64,000 bases of DNA from Mycolicibacterium sp. MU0053 (GCF_963378095.1 NZ_OY726397.1:2480001-2544000), one strand, 5' to 3'. Numbered from the stretch's first letter, positions 39,004 to 49,902 are shown. Numbers and translations are program-made. Notes: a model not told the origin generated them from the letters alone.

Positions 39004-40506
39004 GTGAGCACCGAAATCCCGCCCATCACCAACGCCGGTGACATCGCGTCCTGGCCCGACGACGTCGAGCGCGCTGATGTCCTGGTCATCGGCTTCGGCA
39101 TCGCCGGCGGTTGCGCCGCGGTCAGTGCGGCCGCGGCCGGCGCCAAGGTCCTCGTGCTGGAGAAGGCCGCCGCGGCCGGTGGCACCACCTCGATGGCCGG
39201 CGGACACTTCTACCTCGGCGGCGGCACCGCCGTCCAACAGGCCACCGGCCACGAGGACAGTCCCGAGGAGATGTACTCCTACCTCGTCGCCGTGGCCCAC
39301 GACCCGGACCACGAGAAGATCCGCGCCTACTGCGAGGGCAGCGTCGAACACTTCAACTGGCTGGAGCAGTTGGGCTTTCAGTTCGAGCGCACCTACTACC
39401 CGGGCAAGGTGGTGGTGCCGCCGGGCACCGAGGGCCTGTCCTACACCGGCAACGAGAAGGTGTGGCCGTTCAGCGAGCAGGCCAAGCCCGCGCCGCGCGG
39501 GCATTCGGTGCCCGTGCCCGGCGAATTGGGCGGCGCGGCAATGGTGATCGACCTGCTGCTCAAGCGAGCCGACGAACTCGGCGTGCAGTTCCGCTACGAG
39601 ACCGGGGTGACCGGACTGGTCGTCGACGACACCGGTGCGGTGGTGGGCGCGACCTGGAAGCACTTCGGTGACACCGGCGTGGTCAAGGCCGACGCCGTGA
39701 TCATCGCCGCCGGTGGCTTCGCGATGAACGAGGACATGGTCGCCGAACACACCCCGGCGCTGGGTCAACCGCGACGCACCAAACACCACGGCCTGGTGGC
39801 CCCCTACATCCTGGGTAACCCGAACGACGACGGGTTGGGCATCCGGATGGGTGTCTCGGCCGGCGGGGTGGCCCAGAACCTCGATCAGCTGTTCATCACC
39901 GCCGCGGCCTACCCGCCGGAGATCCTGCTCACCGGGGTGATTGTGAACGCCGACGGCAAGCGCTTCGTCGCCGAGGACTCCTACCACTCGCGCACCTCGG
40001 CCTTCGTGCTCGAACAGCCGGACCAGGTCGCGTACCTGATTGTCGACGAGGCGCACATGCAGATGCCGGAGATGCCGTTGATCAAGTTCATCGACGGCTG
40101 GGAGACCGTGGCCGAGATGGAAGCCGCGCTGGGTATCCCGGCGGGCAATCTGGCCGCCACCCTGCAGCGGTACAACGAGTTCGCCGCCGAGGGCACGGAC
40201 CCGGACTTCCACAAGCAACCCGAATACGTTGCCGCGCAAGACACCGGGCCGTGGGCGGCCTTCGACCTGTCGTTGGGCCGGGCGATGTACTCCGGGTTCA
40301 CCATGGGTGGGCTGACGGTGTCGATCGACGGCGAGGTGCTGCGCGCGGACGGTTCGGTGGTGCCGGGCCTGTACGCCGCGGGCGCCTGTGCCGCCAACAT
40401 CGCGCAGGACGGCAAGGGCTACGCCAGCGGCACCCAGCTGGGCGAGGGGTCGTTCTTCGGTCGTCGGGCCGGAGCGCACGCGGCCGCGCAGGCCCACCGC
40501 CGCTGA
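39004..40506 (+). CDS. FAD-binding flavoprotein, fumarate reductase/ketosteroid dehydrogenase type
   Basis: 500 residues from GTG 39004 (AGGAG 5 bases upstream); the equivalent of Rv1817. FAD Rossmann motif VLVIGFGIAGG (26-36), TTSMAGGHFYLGGGT as the capping start, and the C-terminal GKGYASGTQLGEGSFFGRRAG for flavin. It belongs to the FAD_binding_2 family (fumarate reductase flavoprotein, 3-ketosteroid-delta-1-dehydrogenase). The true substrate is unknown. It ends 22 bases from the convergent bacA gene. Confidence 0.92.
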   Translation: MSTEIPPITNAGDIASWPDDVERADVLVIGFGIAGGCAAVSAAAAGAKVLVLEKAAAAGGTTSMAGGHFYLGGGTAVQQATGHEDSPEEMYSYLVAVAHDPDHEKIRAYCEGSVEHFNWLEQLGFQFERTYYPGKVVVPPGTEGLSYTGNEKVWPFSEQAKPAPRGHSVPVPGELGGAAMVIDLLLKRADELGVQFRYETGVTGLVVDDTGAVVGATWKHFGDTGVVKADAVIIAAGGFAMNEDMVAEHTPALGQPRRTKHHGLVAPYILGNPNDDGLGIRMGVSAGGVAQNLDQLFITAAAYPPEILLTGVIVNADGKRFVAEDSYHSRTSAFVLEQPDQVAYLIVDEAHMQMPEMPLIKFIDGWETVAEMEAALGIPAGNLAATLQRYNEFAAEGTDPDFHKQPEYVAAQDTGPWAAFDLSLGRAMYSGFTMGGLTVSIDGEVLRADGSVVPGLYAAGACAANIAQDGKGYASGTQLGEGSFFGRRAGAHAAAQAHRR

Positions 40507-40528
40507 ATCCCGACCGCCGGCCGGACCG

Positions 40529-42454
40529 TCACGGCACCGGCGCCGCGGCGTTCTCGATCCGACCCAACCGCCAGTCGCCACCGCCGAGCAGCTCGAGGCG
40601 CTGCTCATGGTGCCGGGCGACGGTGCCGCGGTGCGCGACGCTGACCAGTACGGTGTCCGGCAGCTCGGTGCGCACCAACTGATAGAGCAGGAACTCCAGG
40701 CCCTCGTCCAGCGCGGAGCTGGCCTCGTCCAGGAAGACGGCCTTCGGTGCGGTCAACAGGATGCGGGCGAACGCGACGCGCTGCTGCTCGCCGGGGGACA
40801 GCACCTTGGCCCAGTCGTGCACCTCGTCGAGCCGGTCGGCGAGCTGCGGCAACGCCACCTTGGTCAGCACCGTCCGCAGCTCCTCGTCGGGAATGGCCCC
40901 GGGCTCGCTGGGATAGGACACCACCCCACGCAGATCACCCAGTGGGACATACGGCAGCTGGGACAAGAACATCGTCTCGTTGGTGCCGGCCGGGCACCGC
41001 AGCGTCCCCGTCGTGTACGGCCACAGCTGGGCCAGGCTGCGCAGCAGGGTGGTCTTTCCGGTCCCGGACTTGCCGCTGATCACCAATGTGTCGCCGCTGT
41101 CCAATCGCAGCGTCACCGGGTCGAGCAGTTGCTCCCCGGTCGGGGTGCGGACCTCGACCGTGTCGAACTCGACCACGCAGTCGGCGCTCGGTTCGACGGT
41201 CAGCGACGGCAACGCGCGGCCCTGTTCATTGGACACGACCAAGCCGTGCAACCGGATGATGGCCGCCTGCCAGCCGGCGAAGCTGTCATAGGAGTTCCGG
41301 AAGAACGACAGCCCGTTCTGGATCTCGCTGAACGCCGTCGCGCTCTGCGTGACGTCGCCGAACCTGATCTCGCCGCTGAACAGCCGCGGGGCCTGCAGCA
41401 GCCAGGGCAGCGGCACGATGATCTGGCTGATGGACAGGTTCCACCCCAAAAAACCCATGTTCCGGTTGATGTAGCGCTTGTAGTTGTCCACCACGGGCTC
41501 GAACCGTCGGCTCAGCTGCAGCTTCTCCGCGATCTCACCGCGGTAGAACGCCACCGATTCCGACGCGTCGCGCAACCGCACCAACGCGTACCGGAACGCC
41601 GCGTTGAACTTCTCGTTGTTGAAGCTCAGCAGGATCAGTGGCCGACCGATCCAGAACGCGACCACGGTCGCGATGAACACGTACAACAGGCCCACCCAGA
41701 ACATCGCTCGCGGCACCGTGACACCGAGGAAGGTCAGCTCGCCGGAGAGGTTCCACAGGATCGCGGTGAACGAGATGACCGACATGATCGAGGACACCGC
41801 GCCGAACAACAGCGTGCTGGTGCTCAGGTTGGTGGGCACGTTGGGCTGCGGTCCGACCCCGGCGGTGAAGATGTCGATGTCGGCCTGAATCCGTTGGTCC
41901 GGGTTGTCGATGGTGTCGTCGATGAACCGGGTCCGGTAGTAGGCCCGGTGATCCAGCCAGTCATCGGTCAGGCGGTCGGTCAGCCAGGCACGCCAGGTGA
42001 GCATGAACCGCTGAGTCATGAACAGATCGAGCATGATCCGGGCCACGTGCAGCGTCGCCAGCAGGGCGAACATCCACAGCGCGCGCCAAAAGCCGCTGAC
42101 ACCAGACTGTTCGACCACGTCGTCGCCGGCGGCGATGCCCTGCACCGCAATCTGGACCGCCGAGTACATGTCGTTGCCCTGGAAGCTGAACAACACCGAC
42201 AACCGCACCCCGGCGGTGACCGACAACAGCAACGCCGCCAACCACAACCACACCAGCACGCTCTCGGGGCCGGTGAAGTAGTCGCGGGTGATGCGCCAGA
42301 ATTGCCGGCCCCACGGCGTGAACTTGACGATCACGAACACGAACACGAATGTGGCCGCGGCCGCGATGGCCCAGCCCTTCGCGATCCACAGCAGCGACGT
42401 GAGCAGTTCCTGCCCCCAGTCCAGGCTGGGGGAGAACGGTTCCAACTCGTTCAC
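40529..42454 (-). CDS. bacA: BacA/SbmA-type ABC importer (Rv1819c-like)
   Basis: 641 residues fusing a membrane domain of the SbmA/BacA family (about 1-390, six helices) to an ATPase domain. Walker [11 protein letters not shown] (about 460), signature [12 protein letters not shown], Walker [15 protein letters not shown]. The M. tuberculosis homologue Rv1819c imports hydrophilic molecules including vitamin B12 and bleomycin. GTG start 42454 with AGGAG about 11 bases upstream. It is divergent from ilvG, the same order as in M. tuberculosis. The gene name follows the family; cargo here is inferred. Confidence 0.93.
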   Translation of the reverse strand: MNELEPFSPSLDWGQELLTSLLWIAKGWAIAAAATFVFVFVIVKFTPWGRQFWRITRDYFTGPESVLVWLWLAALLLSVTAGVRLSVLFSFQGNDMYSAVQIAVQGIAAGDDVVEQSGVSGFWRALWMFALLATLHVARIMLDLFMTQRFMLTWRAWLTDRLTDDWLDHRAYYRTRFIDDTIDNPDQRIQADIDIFTAGVGPQPNVPTNLSTSTLLFGAVSSIMSVISFTAILWNLSGELTFLGVTVPRAMFWVGLLYVFIATVVAFWIGRPLILLSFNNEKFNAAFRYALVRLRDASESVAFYRGEIAEKLQLSRRFEPVVDNYKRYINRNMGFLGWNLSISQIIVPLPWLLQAPRLFSGEIRFGDVTQSATAFSEIQNGLSFFRNSYDSFAGWQAAIIRLHGLVVSNEQGRALPSLTVEPSADCVVEFDTVEVRTPTGEQLLDPVTLRLDSGDTLVISGKSGTGKTTLLRSLAQLWPYTTGTLRCPAGTNETMFLSQLPYVPLGDLRGVVSYPSEPGAIPDEELRTVLTKVALPQLADRLDEVHDWAKVLSPGEQQRVAFARILLTAPKAVFLDEASSALDEGLEFLLYQLVRTELPDTVLVSVAHRGTVARHHEQRLELLGGGDWRLGRIENAAAPVP

Positions 42455-42561
42455 CAGCGACGTCTCCTGCCCTATACCCCGACGGCGGCTGCCATCGCAA
42501 AATGTCTGCGGCGAAGCTACCCCAGCAACACCGCGTGCGGCGACGCCGCACGCCGAGTGGT

Positions 42562-42567
42562 TAGGCT
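42562..42567 (+). promoter_or_regulatory. Probable -10 box for ilvG
   Basis: TAGGCT followed by exactly 6 bases and ATG 42574. No Shine-Dalgarno sequence. Confidence 0.45.
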
Positions 42568-42573
42568 GCGGCT

Positions 42574-44214
42574 ATGAGCAGCGACGCTCCCGAGAGTTCC
42601 GTGCACGCCGGTCAGCTCATCGCGAGGCGGCTGCGGGCCAACGGCATCGACACCATGTTCACGCTGTCCGGCGGTCACCTGTTCTCGATCTACGACGGCT
42701 GCCGCAGCGAGGGCGTGCGCCTGATCGACACCCGCCACGAGCAGACCGCGGCGTTCGCGGCCGAGGGCTGGGCCAAGGTGACCCGGGTGCCCGGGGTGGC
42801 GGCCCTGACCGCCGGGCCCGGCATCACCAACGGCATGAGCGCGCTGGGGGCGGCCCAGCAGAACCAGTCACCGATGCTGGTGCTGGGCGGTCGGGCGCCC
42901 GCGATGCGCTGGGGCATGGGTTCGTTGCAGGAGATCGACCACATTCCGTTCGTCGCCCCGCTGACCCGCTACGCCAAGACCGCGCCGGCCCCCGACGCGG
43001 TGGCGCCGATGATCGACGAAGCGTTGTTGGCGACGGTGGCGGCACCCTCGGGCGTGGCGTTCATCGACTTCCCGATGGACGTGGTGTTCGGCGCGGCCGC
43101 CGACGCCGGCGGACCGGGCGCCCTGACCGTGCCGCGCACCCCCGTCGTCGCCGCTGCCGACCAGCTCCAACGCGCGGTCGATCGGCTGGCCGCGGCGCAC
43201 CGCCCGGTGATCATGGCCGGCACCAACGTCTGGTGGGGGCACGCCGAACAACAGCTGTTGGCGCTGGCGCAGTCGTTGCGGATTCCGGTGCTGATGAACG
43301 GCATGGCGCGCGGGCTGGTGCCCGCCGACCACGAACTGGCCTTCTCCCGAGCCCGCAGCGAGGCGCTGCGCAACGCCGACGTCGCGTTGGTGGTCGGGGT
43401 CCCGATGGACTTCCGGCTCGGATTCGGCGCGGTCTTCGGTGCCGACACGGCACTGATCGTGGCCGACCGCGTCCGGCCCGAGCGCGACCATCCGCGCGCG
43501 GTCGCCGCCGAACTCTACGGCGATCTGCCCGCCACGCTGGCGGCGCTGGGCACGGCGGCCATCGGCGACCACGAGGACTGGATCGCCGCGCTGCGCGACA
43601 CCGAGACCACCGCGCGGGCCGGTGAAACCGGCGAGCTCGCCGACGACCGGGCCCCGCTGCACCCCATGCGGGTCTACGCCGAGCTGCGCCCCCTGCTGGA
43701 TCGGGACGCGATCGTGGTCATCGACGCCGGCGACTTCGGTTCCTACGCCGGCCGGGTGATCGACAGCTACGCGCCGGGGTCCTGGTTGGACAGCGGCCCG
43801 TTCGGCTGCCTGGGTTCGGGACCGGGCTATGCCCTGGCCGCCAAGCTGGCCCACCCGCAGCGCCAGGTGGTGCTGCTGCAGGGTGACGGCGCCTTCGGCT
43901 TTTCCGGGATGGAGTGGGACACCCTGGTGCGGCACGGTGTTCAGGTGGTCTCGGTCGTCGGCAACAACGGCATCTGGGCGCTGGAGAAGCATCCGATGGA
44001 GCTGTTGTACGGCTATTCGGTGGTGGCCGACCTGCGTCCCGAGACCCGCTACGACCAGGTGGTGGCGGCCCTCGGCGGACACGGCGAGCTGGTCCGGACG
44101 CCCGACGAACTGCGACCCGCGCTGCGGCGCGCCTTCGACAGCGGGTTGCCCGCGGTGGTCAACACGCTGACCGATCCCGCGGTGGCCTATCCGCGGCGCT
44201 CCAACCTGGCCTGA
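42574..44214 (+). CDS. ilvG: Acetolactate-synthase-like ThDP enzyme (IlvG type)
   Basis: 546 residues, equivalent to Rv1820. Thiamin-diphosphate enzyme: catalytic Glu in [15 protein letters not shown] (about 55), and the cofactor motif [14 protein letters not shown] through VVGNN (about 435-463). FAD-fold central domain is present. It is annotated as acetolactate synthase in mycobacteria, but the active catalytic subunit for branched-chain amino acids is normally IlvB, and related ThDP enzymes include oxalyl-CoA decarboxylase; the reaction is not certain. secA2 follows after 51 bases. Confidence 0.9.
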   Translation: MSSDAPESSVHAGQLIARRLRANGIDTMFTLSGGHLFSIYDGCRSEGVRLIDTRHEQTAAFAAEGWAKVTRVPGVAALTAGPGITNGMSALGAAQQNQSPMLVLGGRAPAMRWGMGSLQEIDHIPFVAPLTRYAKTAPAPDAVAPMIDEALLATVAAPSGVAFIDFPMDVVFGAAADAGGPGALTVPRTPVVAAADQLQRAVDRLAAAHRPVIMAGTNVWWGHAEQQLLALAQSLRIPVLMNGMARGLVPADHELAFSRARSEALRNADVALVVGVPMDFRLGFGAVFGADTALIVADRVRPERDHPRAVAAELYGDLPATLAALGTAAIGDHEDWIAALRDTETTARAGETGELADDRAPLHPMRVYAELRPLLDRDAIVVIDAGDFGSYAGRVIDSYAPGSWLDSGPFGCLGSGPGYALAAKLAHPQRQVVLLQGDGAFGFSGMEWDTLVRHGVQVVSVVGNNGIWALEKHPMELLYGYSVVADLRPETRYDQVVAALGGHGELVRTPDELRPALRRAFDSGLPAVVNTLTDPAVAYPRRSNLA

Positions 44215-44253
44215 ACCACCGGAGGTGTGCACCGTCGCGGTGTCCGGCCCGCG

Positions 44254-44259
44254 TACCGT
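44254..44259 (+). promoter_or_regulatory. Probable -10 box for secA2
   Basis: TACCGT followed by 6 bases and GTG 44266. This supports the GTG start and independent transcription of secA2. Confidence 0.4.
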
Positions 44260-44265
44260 GAACCT

Positions 44266-46626
44266 GTGGCACGCACCTCGAAGACTGAATCAAAAGCCAG
44301 CAAAACCGCCGGTGGCAAGCCGGGTCGAATCAGCGAGCGGTTCTGGAAGCTGCTCGGCGCCAGCTCCGAGAAGAACCAGGCCCGCTCGATGGACGAGGTC
44401 AACGCCTCGGCCGAATTCGACGCCAAGGCCGCCGATCTCGACGACGAGCGGCTGCGCAAGGCCGCCCAGCTGCTGAATCTCGATGATCTCGCGGACTCCG
44501 CCGACATCCCGCAGTTCCTTGCGATCGCCCGTGAGGCCGCCGACCGGGCGACCGGGCTGCGCCCGTTCGACGTTCAGTTGCAGGGCGCGTTGCGGATGCT
44601 GGCCGGCGACGTCGTCGAGATGGCCACCGGCGAGGGTAAGACGCTGGCCGGCGCGATCGCCGCGGCCGGGTACGCCCTCGGGGGTCGGCAGGTGCACGTC
44701 ATCTCCGTCAACGACTATCTGGCGCGCCGCGACGCCGAATGGATGGGGCCGCTGCTGGAGGCGATGGGGCTCACGGTGGGCTGGATCACGGAGAACTCGA
44801 CCGCCGCTGAGCGCCGCGCCGCCTACGGCTGCGACGTCACCTACGCCTCGGTCAACGAGATCGGCTTCGACGTGCTGCGCGATCAGCTGGTCACCGACGT
44901 GGCGGATCTGGTCTCACCGAAACCCGACGTCGCCCTGATCGACGAGGCCGACTCGGTGCTGGTCGACGAGGCGCTGGTGCCGCTGGTGCTGGCCGGGACC
45001 ACGCACCGGGAGACCCCGCGCCTCGAGATCGTCGAACTGGTCGGGTCGCTGACCCCCGGGGTGCATTACGACTCCGACAGCGACCGCCGCAACATCCACC
45101 TGACCGAGGCCGGCGCGCAGCTGGTCGAGAAGACCCTCGGCGGCATCGATCTGTACTCCGAGGAACATGTCGGGACCACGCTCACCGAGGTCAACGTCGC
45201 GCTGCACGCGCATGTGCTGCTCCAGCGCGACGTGCACTACATCATCCGCGACGGTGCCGTGCGGCTGATCAACGCCTCGCGCGGGCGGGTCGCCCAGCTG
45301 CAGCGCTGGCCCGACGGGCTGCAGGCCGCGGTGGAGGCCAAGGAGGGCATCGAGGCCACCGAGACCGGCGAGGTGCTCGACACCATCACGGTGCAGGCGC
45401 TGATCAACCGGTACCCGACGGTGTGCGGGATGACCGGCACCGCGCTGGCCGCCGGCGAGCAGCTGCGCCAGTTCTACAAGCTGGGCGTTTCGCCGATCGC
45501 CCCGAACACGCCCAACATCCGCGAGGACGAGGTCGACCGGGTCTACATCACCGCCGCGGCCAAGATGGACGCGATCATCGACCACATCACCGAGGTCCAC
45601 GCCACCGGCCGACCGGTGCTCGTCGGCACCCACGACGTCGCCGAATCCGAGGAACTGCACGAACGGCTGGTCAAGCGCGGCGTGCCGGCCGTGGTGCTCA
45701 ACGCCAAGAACGACGCCGAGGAGGCCGCGGTGATCGCCGAGGCCGGCAAGCTCGGTGCCGTCACGGTGTCCACTCAGATGGCCGGCCGCGGCACCGACAT
45801 CCGCCTCGGCGGCAGCGACGACACCGGCACCGCGGAGCAGACCGTCGCCGAACTCGGCGGCTTGCACGTGGTCGGCACCGGCCGGCACAACACCCAGCGG
45901 CTCGACAACCAGCTGCGCGGCCGCGCCGGGCGCCAGGGCGACCCGGGCTCCTCGGTGTTCTTCGCCAGCTGGGAGGACGAGGTGGTGGCCAGCCACCTCG
46001 AACCCGGGAAGCTGCCCACCGAGACCGACGACGAGGGTCGCATCACCAACCCCAAGGCCGCCGCCCTGATCGACCACGCCCAGCGGGTGGCCGAGGGCCG
46101 GCTGCTCGACGTGCACGCCAACACCTGGCGCTACAACCAGTTGATCGCCCAGCAGCGCGCGATCATCGTCGACCGGCGCAACACGCTGCTGTCGACGCCG
46201 ACCGCACTCGAGGAACTCAAGGAGCGCGCACCGCAGCGCTACGAGGAGCTGTCCGAGCAGGTCTCCGAGGCGGAACTGGAACGGATCTGCCGGCTCATCA
46301 TGCTGTATCACCTGGACCGCGGCTGGGCCGATCACCAGGCGTTTCTCTCCGACATCCGGGAGAGCATCCACCTGCGCGCCCTGGGGCGGCAGAGCCCGCT
46401 CGACGAGTTCCACCGGATGGCCGTCGACGCGTTCGGGTCGTTGGCCGCCGACGCCATCGAAGCCGCGCAGCAGACCTTCGAGACCGCCAACGTGCTCGAG
46501 GACGAACCCGGCCTGGATCTGTCCAAGCTGGCCCGTCCCACCTCGACGTGGACCTACATGGTGCACGACAACCCGCTGCAGGACGACACGATGTCGGGCT
46601 TGAGCCTGCCGGGGGTGTTCCGCTGA
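44266..46626 (+). CDS. secA2: Accessory protein-export ATPase SecA2
   Basis: 786 residues from GTG 44266. Accessory SecA that exports a small set of proteins in mycobacteria alongside SecA1. Motifs: [11 protein letters not shown] (Walker A, about 120), [12 protein letters not shown] (about 224-235), [15 protein letters not shown], and [12 protein letters not shown]. It lacks the zinc-binding C-terminus and is shorter than SecA1, as expected. The same neighbours flank secA2 in M. tuberculosis (ilvG, pgsA2). Confidence 0.95.
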   Translation: MARTSKTESKASKTAGGKPGRISERFWKLLGASSEKNQARSMDEVNASAEFDAKAADLDDERLRKAAQLLNLDDLADSADIPQFLAIAREAADRATGLRPFDVQLQGALRMLAGDVVEMATGEGKTLAGAIAAAGYALGGRQVHVISVNDYLARRDAEWMGPLLEAMGLTVGWITENSTAAERRAAYGCDVTYASVNEIGFDVLRDQLVTDVADLVSPKPDVALIDEADSVLVDEALVPLVLAGTTHRETPRLEIVELVGSLTPGVHYDSDSDRRNIHLTEAGAQLVEKTLGGIDLYSEEHVGTTLTEVNVALHAHVLLQRDVHYIIRDGAVRLINASRGRVAQLQRWPDGLQAAVEAKEGIEATETGEVLDTITVQALINRYPTVCGMTGTALAAGEQLRQFYKLGVSPIAPNTPNIREDEVDRVYITAAAKMDAIIDHITEVHATGRPVLVGTHDVAESEELHERLVKRGVPAVVLNAKNDAEEAAVIAEAGKLGAVTVSTQMAGRGTDIRLGGSDDTGTAEQTVAELGGLHVVGTGRHNTQRLDNQLRGRAGRQGDPGSSVFFASWEDEVVASHLEPGKLPTETDDEGRITNPKAAALIDHAQRVAEGRLLDVHANTWRYNQLIAQQRAIIVDRRNTLLSTPTALEELKERAPQRYEELSEQVSEAELERICRLIMLYHLDRGWADHQAFLSDIRESIHLRALGRQSPLDEFHRMAVDAFGSLAADAIEAAQQTFETANVLEDEPGLDLSKLARPTSTWTYMVHDNPLQDDTMSGLSLPGVFR

Positions 46627-46637
46627 GTCGCGCCCAC

Positions 46638-46643
46638 TAGGTT
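46638..46643 (+). promoter_or_regulatory. Probable -10 box for pgsA2
   Basis: TAGGTT followed by 6 bases and ATG 46650; no ribosome site. Confidence 0.4.
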
Positions 46644-46649
46644 GGGGGC

Positions 46650-47237
46650 ATGAACGCGGGGGATGCGCGCGATCGGGTGCTGACCGTGCCCAACGTGCTC
46701 AGCGCCGCGCGGCTGGTGCTGATCGGCGTCTTCGGCTATCTGCTGCTGGTGAGCCACTCCTACGGCTGGGCGGTGGCGGTGCTGATGCTCAGCGGCGCCT
46801 CGGACTGGGCCGACGGCAAGATCGCGCGCGTGCTGAACCAGTCCTCGCGGCTGGGTGAACTGCTCGATCCCGCGGTCGACCGGCTCTACATGATCGTCAT
46901 CCCGATCACCTTCGCGCTGGCCGGGATCGTGCCGTGGTGGATCATCGTGGTGCTGCTGGCGCGCGACGGGATACTGGCCACGACGTTGCCGATGCTGCGC
47001 AGCCGCGGACTGTCGGCGCTGCCGGTCACCTACATCGGCAAGGCGGCCACCTTCGCGTTGATGTCGGCGTTCCCGCTGATTCTGCTGGGGCAGTGGGATG
47101 CGTTGTGGAGCACCGTGATCGGGGCTCTCGGCTGGGGTTTCCTGGTCTGGGGGCTCGGGATGTACCTGTGGTCGTTCGTGCTCTATCTGATCCAGGTCGG
47201 CATGGTGGTGCGGCAGCTGCCCAAGGTGCATCGGTGA
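46650..47237 (+). CDS. pgsA2: CDP-alcohol phosphatidyltransferase (PgsA2)
   Basis: 195 residues with about five membrane helices. CDP-alcohol phosphotransferase signature DGxxAR(x8)GxxxDxxxD is visible in [10 protein letters not shown] and [12 protein letters not shown] (about 50-75). The M. tuberculosis homologue Rv1822 is annotated as PgsA2 and proposed as cardiolipin synthase or PGP synthase. The stop overlaps the DUF881 start (GTGA), linking phospholipid synthesis to the DUF881/Sbp envelope genes. Confidence 0.92.
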   Translation: MNAGDARDRVLTVPNVLSAARLVLIGVFGYLLLVSHSYGWAVAVLMLSGASDWADGKIARVLNQSSRLGELLDPAVDRLYMIVIPITFALAGIVPWWIIVVLLARDGILATTLPMLRSRGLSALPVTYIGKAATFALMSAFPLILLGQWDALWSTVIGALGWGFLVWGLGMYLWSFVLYLIQVGMVVRQLPKVHR

Positions 47238-48157
47238 GCGAGCCGGACCGCCCCCTCGGGGGCTATGCGCTCGGCGGGTACGAGCCGCAGGCGGGGTTGT
47301 CGGCCCGGCAGACGCGCGGGGTGCAGAAGCTGCCGGTGCCCTCGCTGCTGCGCTCGCTGCTGTCCGAGCATCTGGATCCCGGGTACGCGGCCGCCGCGGC
47401 GGCCCGCCCGCACCCCGGGCATCGCCGCCGCGGCGACTGGGCCTGGCAGGCGGTCGCGGCGCTGCTGATCGCCGCGGTGTTCGCCGCGGCGATGGCGCAG
47501 GCCCGCTCGACCGCGCCGGGGGTGTCGGCGACCCAGCGGGCGCTGGCCGCCTCGGTCAAGGCGACCTCGGCCACCACCGACGATCTCACCGAGCGGCGCA
47601 ACGGCCTGGCGGCGCAGGTCGACGACGTGGCGCGCCGGCAACTCACCGACGACGCCGAGGGCAAGCAACTGCTCGACCGACTCGACACGTTGGGGCTGGC
47701 CGCGGCCAGTTCGGCGGTGATCGGGCCGGGCCTGACGATCACGGTGACCGATCCCGGCGCCGGTCGCGACCTCACCGACGTGTCGAAGGAACGGCTGCCC
47801 GGCAGCCAACAGGTCATCCTGGATCGCGACCTGCAGCTGAGCGTCAACTCGCTGTGGGCCAGTGGCGCCGAGGCGATTTCGGTGGGCGGGGTCCGGATCG
47901 GACCCAATGTCACCATCCGGCAGGCCGGCGGCGCGATCCTGGTCGACAACCGTCCGATCGCCAGCCCGTACCAGATTCTGGCGATCGGCCCGCCGAACAC
48001 CATGCGGGACAACTTCGAGCGCAGCACCGGCTTGCGGCGGCTGCGGCTGCTGGAGACCTCCTATGGTGTCGGGGTGACCGTCAGCGCGGGGGACGGGCTG
48101 ATGGTCCCGGCCGGAACCATCCGGGAAGTGATCTTCGCCAGACAGGGGACGCCATGA
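47234..48157 (+). CDS. DUF881 membrane protein (first copy)
   Basis: 307 residues, equivalent to Rv1823. Start GTG 47234 overlaps the pgsA2 TGA. Cytoplasmic basic N-terminus, one membrane helix (about 73-92, [19 protein letters not shown]), a coiled-coil-like stretch ([18 protein letters not shown]) and the DUF881 domain ([37 protein letters not shown]). In Bacillus the related YlxW/YlxX and Sbp genes sit in the division cluster, so a role in division or envelope assembly is plausible. Confidence 0.88.
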   Translation: MSEPDRPLGGYALGGYEPQAGLSARQTRGVQKLPVPSLLRSLLSEHLDPGYAAAAAARPHPGHRRRGDWAWQAVAALLIAAVFAAAMAQARSTAPGVSATQRALAASVKATSATTDDLTERRNGLAAQVDDVARRQLTDDAEGKQLLDRLDTLGLAAASSAVIGPGLTITVTDPGAGRDLTDVSKERLPGSQQVILDRDLQLSVNSLWASGAEAISVGGVRIGPNVTIRQAGGAILVDNRPIASPYQILAIGPPNTMRDNFERSTGLRRLRLLETSYGVGVTVSAGDGLMVPAGTIREVIFARQGTP

Positions 48158-48204
48158 GGATGAGCCGTTCGCGCGCCCGCACCACGCGCGGGGGTGCGCC
48201 GTGA
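48154..48204 (+). CDS. Possible 16-codon coupling ORF
   Basis: ATG 48154 overlaps the TGA of the first DUF881 gene (ATGA), and its own TGA (48202-48204) overlaps the GTG of sbp (GTGA). The predicted peptide, [16 protein letters not shown], is basic. It may exist only to carry ribosomes from one gene to the next, or be chance. No family is known. Confidence 0.35.
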   Translation: MRMSRSRARTTRGGAP

Positions 48205-48533
48205 TCGGGATAGCCGCACTGGTGGTCGGCATCGTCCTGGGTCTGGTCTTCCAGCCCAGCGTCCCGGACTTCGTCGAGCCGTATCTGCCGATCGCCGTGG
48301 TCGCGGCCCTCGACGCGGTGTTCGGGGGCCTGCGCGCCTATCTCGAGCACATCTTCGACGCCAAGGTGTTCGTCATCTCGTTCGTGTTCAACGTGCTCGT
48401 CGCCGCGTTGATCGTGTACGTCGGCGACCAGCTCGGCGTGGGCACCCAGCTGTCCACGGCGATCATCGTGGTGCTGGGCATCCGGATCTTCGGCAACGCC
48501 GCGGCATTGCGGCGACGGCTGTTCGGGGCCTGA
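48201..48533 (+). CDS. sbp: Small basic protein Sbp (DUF1290)
   Basis: 110 residues with three to four membrane helices: [16 protein letters not shown] at the start, AVVAALDAVFGGLRAYLE, and VFVISFVFNVLVAALIVYVG. It matches the Sbp/DUF1290 family; the Bacillus member is encoded near ftsA-ftsZ. Equivalent to Rv1824. It sits between the two DUF881 genes. GTG 48201 follows the 16-codon ORF directly and has no own ribosome site, supporting coupling. Confidence 0.88.
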   Translation: MIGIAALVVGIVLGLVFQPSVPDFVEPYLPIAVVAALDAVFGGLRAYLEHIFDAKVFVISFVFNVLVAALIVYVGDQLGVGTQLSTAIIVVLGIRIFGNAAALRRRLFGA

Positions 48534-48534
48534 G

Positions 48535-49314
48535 ATGAGTCCGGCCACCCCAGCGACGCCCGAGCCGCCCGACACCGGGGGCCATGGCCGGCATGAGTTG
48601 CCCGCGCCACCGGCCTCGCGGTCCCGGTCGGAGCGGCTGTTCGTGGCGCTGGCGGTGTTGCTGTGCGTGGTGCTCGGGGTCGCGATCGCGACCCAGGTCC
48701 GGCAGACCGAGTCCGGGGATGCGCTGGAATCCGCCCGCCCCGCCGATCTGGTGGTGCTGCTGGATTCCCTGCAACAGCGCGAGGCGGCGCTCAACACCGA
48801 AGTCGTTGAACTGCAGCGCACCTTGACCTCGCTGGAGGCCGCCGGCTCTTCGGATCAGGTCGCAATCGACAGCGCCCGGGCCCGGCTGGCCGCCCTGTCG
48901 ATCCTGGCCGGCAGCGTGGGGGCCACCGGACCCGGGGTGCACCTGGTCATCGAGGATCCCGCCCGCGGCGTCGCCCCGGAGACGCTGCTCGATGTCATCA
49001 ACGAGTTGCGGGCCGCCGGCGCCGAGGCCATGCAGATCGGCTCGGCCGAGAACAGCGTCCGAGTCGGCGTCGACACCTGGGTCACCGGGCCGCCCGCCGA
49101 ACTGCTGATCGACGGCGTCGTGCTGCGACCGCCGTATTCGGTTCTGGCGATTGGGGATCCACCCACCCTGGCCGCGGCGATGAACATTCCCGGCGGCGCG
49201 GTCGACAGCGTCGAGCGGGTCGGCGGCTCGATGCTGCTGACGCAATCCGACCGCCTCGACGTGACCACCTTGCGGCAACCGAAACCCCGCCAATACGCTC
49301 AGCCCGTCAAGTAA
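48535..49314 (+). CDS. DUF881 membrane protein (second copy)
   Basis: 259 residues, equivalent to Rv1825. One membrane helix (about 33-53, LFVALAVLLCVVLGVAIATQV), a coiled-coil stretch (about 70-105, LDSLQQREAALNTEVVELQ) and the DUF881 domain (GPGVHLVIEDP, LRAAGAEAMQIG, YSVLAIGDPP). Starts one base after the sbp stop. Both DUF881 proteins share the same layout and likely act together with Sbp at the membrane. Confidence 0.88.
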   Translation: MSPATPATPEPPDTGGHGRHELPAPPASRSRSERLFVALAVLLCVVLGVAIATQVRQTESGDALESARPADLVVLLDSLQQREAALNTEVVELQRTLTSLEAAGSSDQVAIDSARARLAALSILAGSVGATGPGVHLVIEDPARGVAPETLLDVINELRAAGAEAMQIGSAENSVRVGVDTWVTGPPAELLIDGVVLRPPYSVLAIGDPPTLAAAMNIPGGAVDSVERVGGSMLLTQSDRLDVTTLRQPKPRQYAQPVK

Positions 49315-49363
49315 CGCACCAGGGGCCCGGCGGGCACCTGCGTCAACCGAATCGAGGAGCGCC

Positions 49364-49759
49364 GTGAGCGACGTCCCGTCCGACCTGAAGTACACCGAAG
49401 AGCACGAGTGGATCCGCCGCACCGCAGCGGACACCGTCCGGGTGGGCATCACCGACTTCGCGCAGTCGGCGTTGGGCGATGTCGTCTTCGTGCAGTTGCC
49501 CGACGTCGGCGCGGCGGTCACGGCCGGCGAGTCCTTCGGCGAGGTGGAATCGACCAAGTCCGTCTCGGATCTGTTCGCACCGCTGTCGGCGAAAGTGATT
49601 GCCGTCAACGGCGATCTGGAGGGCAGCCCCGACCTGGTGAACTCCGATCCGTACGGCGCCGGGTGGCTGCTGGACCTGCAGCTCGACGAGGGCGCGCTGG
49701 ATTCCGGGCTCGCCGGACTGCTCGACGCCGACGGCTACCGCGCCACGCTCACCGAATGA
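49364..49759 (+). CDS. gcvH: Glycine cleavage system H protein
   Basis: 131 residues. Carries the lipoyl arm that shuttles the aminomethyl group from glycine between GcvP, GcvT and the dihydrolipoyl dehydrogenase. The lipoylated Lys is in EVESTKSVSDL (about 65). GAGGAG lies 4 bases before GTG 49364. gcvP is 3.5 kb downstream; gcvT is not in this window. Equivalent to Rv1826. Confidence 0.95.
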   Translation: MSDVPSDLKYTEEHEWIRRTAADTVRVGITDFAQSALGDVVFVQLPDVGAAVTAGESFGEVESTKSVSDLFAPLSAKVIAVNGDLEGSPDLVNSDPYGAGWLLDLQLDEGALDSGLAGLLDADGYRATLTE

Positions 49760-49866
49760 TTGTTGTTAGGGTTCTGGCCACCACCCTTTCTGCCCGTGCC
49801 GCCTACATCGACCCCCACCGCGCGGTAACGTCGGGTTCGCGACGGTTAGGGTGGGCGAGTTTCACC

Positions 49867-49878
49867 GGCGATATCGCC
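49867..49878. promoter_or_regulatory. Palindrome GGCGATATCGCC upstream of garA
   Basis: A perfect 12-base palindrome ending 24 bases before GTG 49903, in the 143-base gap after gcvH. It may be an operator or a leader element. Confidence 0.3.
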
Positions 49879-49902
49879 ACAAGCAGCCTGTAAGGAGCGC
49901 GT

